Shown in pieces: positions 1 to 8,781 of a stretch of 64,000 bases of DNA (positions are counted from its first letter, which is position 1; every line of letters begins with the position of its first letter). The notes under the pieces are model-generated. The model was not told the DNA's origin, made no database searches, and saw only the letters and a list, made by a program, of their open reading frames with translations. Both the position numbers and the translations under genes were made by a program. The stretch comes from Pedobacter indicus (GTDB taxonomy: Bacteria > Bacteroidota > Bacteroidia > Sphingobacteriales > Sphingobacteriaceae), in contig NZ_QRGB01000001.1 of NCBI RefSeq assembly GCF_003449035.1, forward strand, positions 2,604,001 through 2,668,000. Reading direction: 5' to 3'.

Positions 1-29
1 GATAGATTTATATTCTAATCATCATAACT

Positions 30-638
30 ATGATTGCTGTTTTGACGGGTGACATCGTAAATTCATCCAAAATTGATATTAATGAATGGCTACCTCTGCT
101 AAAAAAAAGTCTTTCACAATTTGGCGAAACGCCTGCCGATTGGGATATTTATCGTGGGGACAGTTTTCAACTAAAAATAAACAAACCTGAAGGAGCCCTT
201 CAAGTCGCTCTAGCTATCAAAGCATCTATTAAAACAATTAAAGATCTTGATATTAGAATATCGATCGGGTTTGGCGATATTAACCACTCCGCAAAGCGCG
301 TCACGGAATCCAACGGCAGTGCATTTATCTATTCGGGAGAAAAGTTTGAAACCTTAAAAAAGGACAAGATAAACCTGGCAGTCAAAAGTGATAGGCAAGA
401 TTTCGATTCCGATATCAACATGTTCCTGCGCTTGGCTCTGCTTATCATGGATCACTGGACTGAAAATTCAGCCGAAATCGTCAGCTTAGCTCTCAAATAT
501 CCAGAAAAATCACAAGCGGAGTTGGGTGAGTTGATCGGTATTAAACAGAACACCGTCAGTACGCGACTTAAGCGATCGGCTTTTGAAGAAATACTCGCAA
601 TGGACGCTTTATTTCGCGATAAACTAAAGAGACTGTAA
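30..638 (+). CDS. SatD family protein
   Basis: 202-residue soluble protein resembling the SatD family, named after the Streptococcus sat operon linked to acid tolerance; its biochemical role is unknown to me. The N-terminus (MIAVLTGDIVNSS) and the segment around residues 40-48 (IYRGDSFQL) are the typical family signature. The last 60 residues look like a helix-turn-helix (SQAELGELIGIKQNTVSTRL, about residues 155-175), so it may bind nucleic acid. Its TAA stop overlaps the ATG of the next gene by one base, so the two are surely cotranscribed and probably act together. Only 29 bases precede it in the window, so its promoter and any earlier operon genes cannot be judged. Confidence 0.75.
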   Translation: MIAVLTGDIVNSSKIDINEWLPLLKKSLSQFGETPADWDIYRGDSFQLKINKPEGALQVALAIKASIKTIKDLDIRISIGFGDINHSAKRVTESNGSAFIYSGEKFETLKKDKINLAVKSDRQDFDSDINMFLRLALLIMDHWTENSAEIVSLALKYPEKSQAELGELIGIKQNTVSTRLKRSAFEEILAMDALFRDKLKRL

Positions 639-1366
639 TGATCGTATTATTAAAACTGCTATTCGCGCACCTTTTGGGGGACTTTATCCTGCAACCAACC
701 AAATGGGCCAAAGCCAAAGAGCAATTGAAAATCAAAGCATACCAGCTATATATCCACATCGCGATCCATTTTGCATTGGTGATGCTCTTCATGTGGAACT
801 GGAATTTCTGGCCGTGGGCACTGATTATCGCCAGCAGTCACCTGATCATCGATAGCCTAAAGATCTATCTACAAACAAAGAAAAATGCGAGACTGCTGTT
901 TTTCATCGATCAGTTATTACACCTTTTGGTAATTTTAACGATCTGGGTTCTCTATAGACAAGACGTCTTGGCTTGGTTTCAAACTGTCGACCAGACCACC
1001 TTTACTCAAGTTATGCTTTGGACGCTCACCTTTGTTTTTTTAACAAAACCCTTGTCGATCGCCGTTCGGATTTTCATCTCAAAATGGACGCCTGATACAG
1101 CAAATAAAGAAGATGACTCCTTAGAAAGCGCAGGCGAATATATAGGCTACCTAGAGCGTTTACTGATCTTCTTATTTATCGTAATCGATCACTGGGAAGG
1201 TGTTGGTTTTCTTTTGGCTGCGAAATCTATTTTCCGCTTCGGCGACCTTACTGCTTCCAAAGACCGCAAGTTGACAGAATATGTCCTCATCGGAACGCTC
1301 GTAAGCTTCGGCAGCGCTATCGCCGCTTCGCTTCTATTCAAATATGGTCTAGCTTTAATCAGCTAA
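638..1366 (+). CDS. DUF3307 domain membrane protein
   Basis: 242-residue integral membrane protein. The N-terminus (LLKLLFAHLLGDFILQPTKWA) matches the DUF3307 signature, including the conserved HLLGDFxLQ motif, and further hydrophobic helices follow at about residues 40-65, 85-105, 120-140, 170-195 and 215-240. DUF3307 proteins are frequently paired with SatD-like proteins, and here the two genes share one base (TAATG). Function is unknown; a membrane partner of the SatD-like protein is an inference from the pairing only. It ends 12 bp before the convergent end of the amylase gene. Confidence 0.75.
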   Translation: MIVLLKLLFAHLLGDFILQPTKWAKAKEQLKIKAYQLYIHIAIHFALVMLFMWNWNFWPWALIIASSHLIIDSLKIYLQTKKNARLLFFIDQLLHLLVILTIWVLYRQDVLAWFQTVDQTTFTQVMLWTLTFVFLTKPLSIAVRIFISKWTPDTANKEDDSLESAGEYIGYLERLLIFLFIVIDHWEGVGFLLAAKSIFRFGDLTASKDRKLTEYVLIGTLVSFGSAIAASLLFKYGLALIS

Positions 1367-1378
1367 GAAAGGCAATCG

Positions 1379-3283
1379 TCAGTTCAATGGATGATTGCTA
1401 TAGATATGATATTCGCCAGCTTTTAATATGGTTTCTAATTTATCCTCCTGAAGTATAATTTCATCCCCATTCACATAGTCTGTCCAGCTACCCGATTTTA
1501 TCGGAATGACAATCGTCTGTTCCGTGACATCGAAATTACCGATAACCCAAACTTCATTTTCGCCTTGCTTCAAATGGATTGTTTTTACAGCACCAGAAAC
1601 CTCATATTCCACGACGTCCGTACCAAATATCGGATTATTGATTTTCATTCGAATGTATTTAGCAAAAGCTTCCTTTAGCTTATTGCGATCCTCATTCTTT
1701 AAGTAATTCCAGAGAACTGGTTTCTCACCGGTGCGACCGTTCTGATCAATTGACACATCGTAGCCTACCTCACCAAATTGCCATATCATTTTCGGGCCTG
1801 GTGCTGCCATTAAAAATGCAACCACCATTTCCTGTCGTTCAAGCGCAGTTTTCAAATTCTTCACGTCATAACTCCCCGCTGAATTCCCCCATTGCAAGTT
1901 TTTATACATCATGCGTTCTTCGTCATGGCTTTCCATATAGCTTATCAAATGATCAGCTACCGGCAAGCCCCGGTTTGAATAAAACATACGTGACAAATCT
2001 GAATTTTGAACCCAGCCCATTGTTGCTTCATTAAAAGCATAATTCATATTATTCCACAACATCATGCCCTCTGCAGCCAAAGCACTTTCTTCCTCATCCA
2101 CAGCAAAATGCTCCAATATAACGTAGAAGCCATCGTCATCGAGCGACTTGATATAATCGTTATAGTTTTTCCAGATAGCGATCCGACTCGCGTCAAACGC
2201 TGACCAGGCTCCGACACCTCCATCTCCCGTTCCCGAATCTTTCTGCGTAAAGCCTTTCGAAAGATCAAAACGGAAACCATCAATTCGATACTCCTCCATC
2301 CAAAATTTGATCACATTTTTTACAAAAAACCTGGTATCAGCACTCTCATGATCGAAATCATAACCTACATTAAAGGGATGCTTGGGAACAGAGTTAAACC
2401 ATGGATTCTCATCTGTAGGCGCCTTCTTCTGTTCATCAAAGTACAGCTGCACCATGGGCGACTGACCGAATGAATGATTTAATACCATATCCATAATCAC
2501 CGCAATCCCAGCTTCATGGCACTGATCAATAAAGTACTTTAACTGATTAGCCGAACCATAATACTTATCCACCGCAAAATAAAAAGACGGATTGTATCCC
2601 CAGCTTAAATTTCCTTCAAATTCATTAACAGGCATGAGCTCTACTGCATTCACGCCCAAACTTTTCAAATAGCTGATCGTATCAGCCAATACTTTGTAGG
2701 TATTCTTTTCCAGAAAATCCCGGACTAACAACTCATAGATCACCAAATCATTCTTAGCCGGACGGTTAAAATTAGTAAGCTTCCATGAATATGGTTCCAC
2801 TTTCATCTGAAGTACACTGACAATTCCATTGGCTTTTCCATCGGGGTAGCTAATATCACCGGGATAACGTTGGCTATCTATATATGGGTCATTTTGTGGG
2901 TCAAGTATCTTTTTCGCATAAGGGTCTGCAATGCGAATTTCACCGTCCACCAGATATTGATAGGTATATTCGTCGGAATCATCCAATCCATTCACCTGAA
3001 TCCACCACCGTTTACCATCCGGAGTCCGGTTCATCAAGCTGTTTTCACTTGCCGTCCAATTATTAAAATCGCCCAATAGGTGCACCTCGTCCTTACCCGG
3101 TGCAAACAAATTGAACAAGACTGCAGACTCATCCAGAATATTAGCTCCATCTACCATGCCTTCAGGCAATTCCTTTTCTTTCGAATCTGGCTGACCGGTA
3201 TCCTGAGCGGGTAAATCTTTTTTCTTGCAAGCCGTACCCACCAGAAACAGAAGAACCGAAAATAATAGTAAGAATTTTTTCAT
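1379..3283 (-). CDS. GH13 alpha-amylase family lipoprotein
   Basis: 634-residue glycoside hydrolase of family GH13, expected to cut alpha-1,4 bonds of starch or maltodextrin outside the cytoplasm. A lipoprotein signal ends in the lipobox LVGTAC (Cys19). An early-set/CBM48-like domain covers roughly residues 50-140 and the (beta/alpha)8 barrel follows. The GH13 catalytic residues are visible: Asp340 in GFRFDLSK, Glu391 in VILEHF and Asp454 in MESHDEE. The residues after Cys19 are KKKD, not the acidic surface-export signal common in Bacteroidota, so periplasmic placement is possible. The frame is open from a TTG two codons upstream, but that would overlap the upstream stop; the ATG at 3283 leaves a 2-bp gap and starts the signal peptide cleanly. 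Last gene of the maltose operon. Confidence 0.88.
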   Translation of the reverse strand: MKKFLLLFSVLLFLVGTACKKKDLPAQDTGQPDSKEKELPEGMVDGANILDESAVLFNLFAPGKDEVHLLGDFNNWTASENSLMNRTPDGKRWWIQVNGLDDSDEYTYQYLVDGEIRIADPYAKKILDPQNDPYIDSQRYPGDISYPDGKANGIVSVLQMKVEPYSWKLTNFNRPAKNDLVIYELLVRDFLEKNTYKVLADTISYLKSLGVNAVELMPVNEFEGNLSWGYNPSFYFAVDKYYGSANQLKYFIDQCHEAGIAVIMDMVLNHSFGQSPMVQLYFDEQKKAPTDENPWFNSVPKHPFNVGYDFDHESADTRFFVKNVIKFWMEEYRIDGFRFDLSKGFTQKDSGTGDGGVGAWSAFDASRIAIWKNYNDYIKSLDDDGFYVILEHFAVDEEESALAAEGMMLWNNMNYAFNEATMGWVQNSDLSRMFYSNRGLPVADHLISYMESHDEERMMYKNLQWGNSAGSYDVKNLKTALERQEMVVAFLMAAPGPKMIWQFGEVGYDVSIDQNGRTGEKPVLWNYLKNEDRNKLKEAFAKYIRMKINNPIFGTDVVEYEVSGAVKTIHLKQGENEVWVIGNFDVTEQTIVIPIKSGSWTDYVNGDEIILQEDKLETILKAGEYHIYSNHPLN

Positions 3284-3285
3284 AA

Positions 3286-4647
3286 TCAATTCGATTTAAA
3301 AGCGGCACGCTCGTCCTTCACAAATAAAACCGAGATCGCTGCTATCACCATGGCAACGCCCGCCAATATAATTGCATAAATCGCCTCCCCATCGAAAAAC
3401 TGCTTTACCATCCAGCCGCCGAAAAATCCATTCACAATTTGTGGAAAGGTGATAAAAAAGTTAAACAAGCCCATATAAACCCCCATTTTATAAGGAGGCA
3501 GAGAGTCCGCAAGAATCGCGTAAGGCATCGCGAGAATACTTCCCCATGCAAAACCGATACCGATCATGGAAAAAACAAGCAAGTTTGGATCATCTATAAA
3601 GAAAATAGATATTAACCCAATTCCTCCCGCCGTAAGAGAAATCGCATGTGTTCGTTTCCTGCCAAATTTCCGTGCAATCAGTGGTAGCGACAAAGCGAAC
3701 AAAGCAGAAACTCCATTGTATATACCAAACAGAACACCTACCCAGTTAGCCGCATCTGCATATGTAGACGATGATGTATCTGAAGCATTTAAACCGTAGA
3801 CATGCTGCGCAATCGCTGGTGTTGAGAACACCCACATAGAAAACAGCGCAAACCAAGAGAAAAACTGAACTAAACCCAACTGTTTCATGGCTGTGGGCAT
3901 AGCAAGAAAGTCACTGATAATATTCTTCAAGCCTTTGTTTCGTTCCTCTTCTTTTTCAATGCCCGGATGAAAAGCCGATAGCTCCTTATCCGTATATTCT
4001 TTTGTTGTAAATACAGTCCGCCCCAGCGCCAATACCATCACAGCAGCACCGACATAAAATGAAAAAACCACATTATCCGGAATATGTCCTTCACTCGCTG
4101 TTTTTTCCACACCCATGTATTCAGCTAATAGATAAGGTAAAGCGGAACCTAATACCGCACCAATTCCAATTAAACAAGTCTGGATTGAAAAACCCTGACT
4201 GCGTTGCTGGCTAGATAGGTTGTCCGCAACGAGCGCCCGAAATGGCTCCATCGCCACGTTGAACGAGGCATCCATGATCATGAGCATTCCAGCACCAATC
4301 ATCAGCGGCGGAATGGCTATGGTAAAGAGTTGACCAGCATTGGGCATTAAAACCAAGGCAATCGCAGCAAACAATGCACCAGCCAATATATAAGGTCTCC
4401 GCCGACCAAGGCCTGTCCAAGTCCGATCGCTGTAATGGCCAACCAGAGGTTGTACGATCATCCCTGTTAGAGGCGCAGCAAGCCAAAAAAGAGACAAATG
4501 TTCAATATCGGCACCATAGGCCTGTAGAATCCGAGAAGCATTTCCATTTTGAAGAGCAAAGCCAAACTGAATTCCAAGGAATCCGAAACTCATATTCCAG
4601 ATCTGCCAGAATGATAAAGTTGGTTTTGTAATTGGCTGCTTATTCAT
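3286..4647 (-). CDS. MFS sugar transporter (maltose/maltodextrin type)
   Basis: 453-residue, about 12-helix major facilitator protein of the type seen beside GH65 phosphorylases (SLC45/sucrose-maltose-like). The loop between helices 2 and 3 carries the MFS signature (GHYSDRTWTGLGRRRPY, about residues 74-90). It most likely carries maltose or short maltodextrins across the inner membrane to the cytoplasmic phosphorylase. It lies between the GH65 gene (20-bp gap) and the GH13 gene (2-bp gap), so it is part of the same minus-strand operon. The substrate is inferred from the operon; the sequence alone would not separate maltose from sucrose. Confidence 0.85.
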   Translation of the reverse strand: MNKQPITKPTLSFWQIWNMSFGFLGIQFGFALQNGNASRILQAYGADIEHLSLFWLAAPLTGMIVQPLVGHYSDRTWTGLGRRRPYILAGALFAAIALVLMPNAGQLFTIAIPPLMIGAGMLMIMDASFNVAMEPFRALVADNLSSQQRSQGFSIQTCLIGIGAVLGSALPYLLAEYMGVEKTASEGHIPDNVVFSFYVGAAVMVLALGRTVFTTKEYTDKELSAFHPGIEKEEERNKGLKNIISDFLAMPTAMKQLGLVQFFSWFALFSMWVFSTPAIAQHVYGLNASDTSSSTYADAANWVGVLFGIYNGVSALFALSLPLIARKFGRKRTHAISLTAGGIGLISIFFIDDPNLLVFSMIGIGFAWGSILAMPYAILADSLPPYKMGVYMGLFNFFITFPQIVNGFFGGWMVKQFFDGEAIYAIILAGVAMVIAAISVLFVKDERAAFKSN

Positions 4648-4667
4648 TTTCGTGGTCGCTTAGGTTC

Positions 4668-7013
4668 TTAATATGCTATTTTTTCTTCATTTCCAGATTT
4701 TTTATTTGGAATTTCAATCTTGCATGAAGCACGAACCGTATAAGTGTCATCGAATAGCCCAATTAACAAATCTGCGTCGGCAGATTTGTTTGATACTTGA
4801 ACGCTGTTTTCAGAAATTTCAATTTGGAGTACGATACCACGAAAGTTCATCATAAATGAATAACACTCCCATTGCTTAGGCACGATAGGCGAAAAGCTCA
4901 ACAGATCATTTCGCACCCTCATACCTGCAAAGCCTTCAACTACACTCATCCAGCTCCCAGCCATTGATGTAATATGCAAACCATCTTCCGTATCATTATT
5001 GTAGTCATCCAAATCCAATCTGGCGGTACGCAAATAAAGTTCGTAGGCTTGCTCTCCCCGGTTTAACTTTGCCGCCAAAACAGCATGCACACAGGGGGAC
5101 AAGGAACTTTCGTGAACCGTACGACTTTCATAAAAGTCAAAATTCCGGCGCAGTGTCTCCAAATCAAACTTCTCTTCAAAAAAGTATAGTCCCTGCAATA
5201 CATCAGCTTGCTTAATGAAAACCGAACGTAGTATCCGGTCCCAACTCCATTTCTGATTTAACGGGCGGTGCTTAGGATCCAAATCTTTTACCAACACCTG
5301 TTCTTTATCCAAAAAGCCATCTTGTTGTAGAAAAACACCTAAGACTTTATCTTCCGGGAAATACATCTGCCGAATGATCGACTTCCAACGATCAATTTCT
5401 TTGTCAGCTTTAAAATTCGTTCTCGTTAATACATCTTGGTAATCTTCATTCCAGCTCACTTCTATTTCCCTCAGAACGTCGATCGTAAAATTCAAACACC
5501 ATACAGCAATGGTATTCGTATACCAGTTATTATTAACATTATTCTCATATTCATTCGGCCCCGTTACCCCTAAAATCACATAAGCCTGCTTCTCTTCGCT
5601 CCAGTTTACCCGCTGTGACCAGAATCTGGCAATAGCGATCAATACATCAATGCCATAATCAGCCAAATACCTTCTATCTCCTGTATAGGTCACATAATTG
5701 TATATCGCATAAGCAACAGAACCGTTTCGGTGGATTTCCTCAAAAGTAATCTCCCATTCATTGTGACACTCTTCTCCATTCATTGTCACCATCGGATACA
5801 AAGCTGCACCGTCTGAAAACCCCAACTTCTCTCCGTTCTCAATTGCCTTTTCTAAATGACGGTAACGATAAAGCAATAAGTTTTTTGCAACCCGGGCTTC
5901 CGCTGTTCGTAAATAATAAGGTATGCAATAGGCTTCTGTATCCCAGTGAGTCGCCCCGCCATACTTTTCCCCTGTAAAACCTTTCGGACCAATATTTAAG
6001 CGCTCATCCTCACCTGTATAGGTTTGATTGAGATGAAATATATTAAAACGGATTGCCTGTTGCGCAGACACATCACCTTTGATAATCAGGTCACTTTCAT
6101 TCCATTTCTTTTTCCAGGCATCTTGATGCTCCTGCAATAAGTCTACATAACTACGCTTTTTCATCGTAGAGATATTGACTTTCGATTCATTAAGTAGACA
6201 AGTTTTTGCTATGTCCATTGAACTAATGAGACTCACATATTTATAGATAGTCAATTTCTCATTTGTTTGTACTTCTACTTTCTGCTTATAACCCACATAT
6301 TGATCCCGGTTTATTGCCTGCTGTCCCCCTTCTAACTGCTGCCCATCTAAATGTGCCGAATAATAAAAACCCACACAAACTTCAAAGCCAGTCTTCTTGG
6401 TCCGCATGGTTAGAAACTGACTGCCATCATCTTCCCGTTGCTCCACTTCTTCCCAGAAATGTTCCTCATAGTTTGCATCAGCATTTCTGACGTCTCCATC
6501 CAAACCCAGGTGAAACTCAATGTCTCCATCAAAGTTCAACGGGGTTATTGAATACTGAATCACGCCCATGCGATTATTAGCCATACTACAAAAACGTTGA
6601 GCGTGGATTTCAACTTGTTTCCCTGAAGGGAGCTCAACTATCACCCTACGCTCCAAATACCCCTCACGCATATGCAAAATGCGTTTAAACATCAAAATCT
6701 TACAATCCGCCAAGTTCAAACGTTCCCCATCGATCCAACTATCTATCTCTATCCAGTTGACAGCATTGAGAACTTTAGCAAAATATTCAGGGTAGCCGTT
6801 TTTCCACCAACCAACTTTCGTTTTATCCGGATAATAGACCCCTGCCACATAGTTCCCCTGCAAGCTTTCACCGGAATAATATTCTTCAAAATTTCCCCGC
6901 TGCCCAAATCGGCCATTCCCTAAACTAAATATACTCTCGGAAACCTTATTGAATTCAGCGTGAAACCCTTCTTCAATGATGTTCCATTCATCACCTTTTA
7001 AATACTTTTTCAT
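4668..7013 (-). CDS. GH65 maltose phosphorylase
   Basis: 781-residue cytoplasmic glycoside hydrolase family 65 enzyme. Maltose phosphorylase splits maltose with inorganic phosphate into beta-D-glucose 1-phosphate and glucose. The catalytic-acid region reads HNEWEITFEEIHRNG (about residues 418-431, catalytic Glu 425 or 426), the form typical of maltose phosphorylases rather than trehalose or kojibiose phosphorylases. A phosphate-site motif HESSLSP lies near residue 640. The length matches the family (750-790). Its ATG shares one base with the TAA stop of pgmB, the enzyme that consumes its product, which strongly supports the assignment. Confidence 0.93.
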   Translation of the reverse strand: MKKYLKGDEWNIIEEGFHAEFNKVSESIFSLGNGRFGQRGNFEEYYSGESLQGNYVAGVYYPDKTKVGWWKNGYPEYFAKVLNAVNWIEIDSWIDGERLNLADCKILMFKRILHMREGYLERRVIVELPSGKQVEIHAQRFCSMANNRMGVIQYSITPLNFDGDIEFHLGLDGDVRNADANYEEHFWEEVEQREDDGSQFLTMRTKKTGFEVCVGFYYSAHLDGQQLEGGQQAINRDQYVGYKQKVEVQTNEKLTIYKYVSLISSMDIAKTCLLNESKVNISTMKKRSYVDLLQEHQDAWKKKWNESDLIIKGDVSAQQAIRFNIFHLNQTYTGEDERLNIGPKGFTGEKYGGATHWDTEAYCIPYYLRTAEARVAKNLLLYRYRHLEKAIENGEKLGFSDGAALYPMVTMNGEECHNEWEITFEEIHRNGSVAYAIYNYVTYTGDRRYLADYGIDVLIAIARFWSQRVNWSEEKQAYVILGVTGPNEYENNVNNNWYTNTIAVWCLNFTIDVLREIEVSWNEDYQDVLTRTNFKADKEIDRWKSIIRQMYFPEDKVLGVFLQQDGFLDKEQVLVKDLDPKHRPLNQKWSWDRILRSVFIKQADVLQGLYFFEEKFDLETLRRNFDFYESRTVHESSLSPCVHAVLAAKLNRGEQAYELYLRTARLDLDDYNNDTEDGLHITSMAGSWMSVVEGFAGMRVRNDLLSFSPIVPKQWECYSFMMNFRGIVLQIEISENSVQVSNKSADADLLIGLFDDTYTVRASCKIEIPNKKSGNEEKIAY

Positions 7014-7717
7014 TACTTATAGTCTCTTACCCAATTGCCGTTTTCTTTTAAAATGGAGCATAATTTCTTCACATTCAATTCATATAGTCCGCCGACTACC
7101 TCGCATGCCTCCCTTAAGTCCTCAACTTTCCCGACACCGATGACCATCATACCCGCCCTTAAAGCTGCTTCTACTCCTGCCCGAGCATCTTCAAATACCA
7201 CACAGCGAGAAGGCTCTACAGATAGTAACTCGGCTGCTTTCAGAAATACAGTCGGATCAGGCTTAGATTTCGATACCAACGTCCCATCTACCACAACATC
7301 GAAATAATTCCTTACTCCTGTTTTTGCTAGTAAAATCTCCGCATTTTTACTTGCTGAACCCACAGCAAGAAGGTAACTTGAGCTTCTCAGTTCTTTCAAA
7401 AACTCCGTTACACCTGGAAGGAGCTGTTCTGAATCCATGGAAGCAATCATTTCCTTATACCATTGGTTCTTTAATTCTGCTAAACGTTCAATTTCCTCCT
7501 CACTCTTTTGTGAGCCGGCCCAGCTCAGAATCATCTTTAACGAAGATATCCGATTAACACCCTTCAGATGCTCATTATCCTCTTTACTAAAATCAAAACC
7601 CAGACTCTGCGCCAGTTTTTTCCAAGCCCGGTAATGATAAATAGCCGTATCAACTAGCACACCATCCAGATCAAAAATACAGGCTTTAATTTTATGGGAA
7701 CGTTCCCGATGTCTCAT
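7013..7717 (-). CDS. pgmB: Beta-phosphoglucomutase
   Basis: 234-residue HAD-superfamily phosphomutase that turns beta-glucose 1-phosphate into glucose 6-phosphate. The HAD nucleophile motif is FDLDGVLVDT (Asp16 and Asp18), the cap domain follows, and a second HAD motif (VGSASKN) and the acidic motif (VFEDARAGVEAA) are present. The frame is also open from a GTG at 7765, but that start lies inside an intergenic hairpin and would add 16 untypical residues; I prefer the ATG at 7717. Odd point: the codons for residues 3-8 (HRERSH) contain a 12-bp palindrome matching the LacI-type operator of this locus. It overlaps the maltose phosphorylase gene by one base. Confidence 0.9.
   Translation of the reverse strand: MRHRERSHKIKACIFDLDGVLVDTAIYHYRAWKKLAQSLGFDFSKEDNEHLKGVNRISSLKMILSWAGSQKSEEEIERLAELKNQWYKEMIASMDSEQLLPGVTEFLKELRSSSYLLAVGSASKNAEILLAKTGVRNYFDVVVDGTLVSKSKPDPTVFLKAAELLSVEPSRCVVFEDARAGVEAALRAGMMVIGVGKVEDLREACEVVGGLYELNVKKLCSILKENGNWVRDYK
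7696..7707. promoter_or_regulatory. Internal LacI-type operator within pgmB
   Basis: Perfect 12-bp palindrome GGGAACGTTCCC in the first codons of pgmB. Over 16 bp it matches 14 positions of the palindrome at the susC promoter. The exact repeat of such a rare sequence within one regulon suggests a second binding site for the LacI-family regulator encoded at 13668-14678, acting as a roadblock or as a DNA-looping partner. The regulator-operator link is inferred. Confidence 0.65.
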
Positions 7718-7738
7718 AAAAAATTTTGTGAAAATTAT

Positions 7739-7767
7739 AGGTACTTCAGGAAAATCCCGAAGCACCT
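7739..7767 (-). other. Intergenic RNA hairpin between susE-like gene and pgmB
   Basis: On the minus strand the transcript can form a 12-bp stem with a 5-base loop; all 12 positions pair if two G-U wobbles are allowed (arms 7756-7767 and 7739-7750). It begins 9 bases after the susE-like stop and ends 21 bases before the pgmB ATG. No U-tract directly follows, so it is more likely an RNA-processing, stability or partial-attenuation element than a full terminator. Confidence 0.6.
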
Positions 7768-7776
7768 ATAAAGAGA

Positions 7777-8769
7777 TTAATTTTTCTTGATCTCCGCTTT
7801 GTATCCGCTTGGATCCATGTGTAAGTTAATCGTGTAATTACCAGCATCTGCTATGGCAATATTACTTCCACCCTGAGTCAAATTGCCTTCCGTTCCACCC
7901 ATATTGATGGCCCAATCATCGTTTGCTCTGAACTTCATCTCTCCTGCAGTAAGATTGGTTGTTATGGTCCAGGTATAACTACCCTTTCCACCAACAAATG
8001 TCATATCGGTATCCGCATCCCAACCGCCTGCCGTTGCATCGCCAATAATACCCCACTTCGTTTTTAAGATTTCATAAGTCAGTGCCTCTTTATCGATCCG
8101 CAACCTGTAAAAACCATCCTCATCAACTGTTAAGTTATTATCGCCTTCTTCGGCAGTCAATTTTCCATCGCCCGCATCTCCAAGGCCACCTTCCCAGCCA
8201 TCTTGCGTCGGCAAGAACTTAAATCCTCCGTCAGCCGCTACCAGATAGACAAAGATTTCAAATTTATCTTTACTCACGTCGTCCTCACCGGTTTGATACA
8301 TCTTCATCGGAATCGCTGCAGATGGTTCCCATCCCGCTCCGGTTGATCCGCCCACCAGGAAAAACACCGGGTCACCCTCAACGAAGGTAATAGCTTTCGT
8401 TTTTTCTACATTACCGCCTGCCGCTGAATAACTTACTTTAATCAAGTGTTCGCCCAACCACGCTTCATCAACAGGAACAGCTATTTCGTGACTTAAAATA
8501 TATTTATTTTCTGCATTGTCTATCGTTTCTGAATAAAGACTCTCTCCACCTTCTGGGGGTACAATTGAAAGCGTCAGGTTACTGATATTGTTCGCTACAA
8601 GATCGACTTTCAACGTAGAACCTAAAAGTGCAGAACCCGGTGTCGTTCCACTGATCGACACGATAGACTCATCGATTCCATGCTCTACTTTCTTGCATGA
8701 AGCCAAGGTGATTATCCCTACAAAAACCAGGATAAGCAAGCTGTTAATCGTTAAATATGTTCGTTTCAT
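7777..8769 (-). CDS. SusE/SusF-like starch-binding lipoprotein
   Basis: 330-residue lipoprotein with signal peptide and lipobox (LASC, Cys about residue 25). An N-terminal SusE-type immunoglobulin-like segment (about residues 30-130) is followed by two repeated carbohydrate-binding modules of the SusE/SusF kind, about 130-235 and 236-330; the second contains WGIIGDATAGGWDADTDM, the usual start of these starch-binding modules. It would sit on the outer membrane and hold maltodextrins near the SusCD transporter. It lies 12 bp after susD in the operon. Shorter than Bacteroides SusE/SusF (about 390-490 residues), because it has fewer modules. Confidence 0.85.
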   Translation of the reverse strand: MKRTYLTINSLLILVFVGIITLASCKKVEHGIDESIVSISGTTPGSALLGSTLKVDLVANNISNLTLSIVPPEGGESLYSETIDNAENKYILSHEIAVPVDEAWLGEHLIKVSYSAAGGNVEKTKAITFVEGDPVFFLVGGSTGAGWEPSAAIPMKMYQTGEDDVSKDKFEIFVYLVAADGGFKFLPTQDGWEGGLGDAGDGKLTAEEGDNNLTVDEDGFYRLRIDKEALTYEILKTKWGIIGDATAGGWDADTDMTFVGGKGSYTWTITTNLTAGEMKFRANDDWAINMGGTEGNLTQGGSNIAIADAGNYTINLHMDPSGYKAEIKKN

Positions 8770-8781
8770 CGTTAATCTGTT

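Noticed and set aside
1371-1399. GCAATC/GATTGC inverted repeat at the convergent end of DUF3307 and GH13 genes
   Set aside because: Only six pairs, lies partly in coding sequence and lacks a T-run.
7718-7765. GTG start for pgmB at 7765, adding 16 residues
   Set aside because: It lies in the RNA hairpin, the added residues are unlike the family, and an ATG at 7717 gives the usual length.
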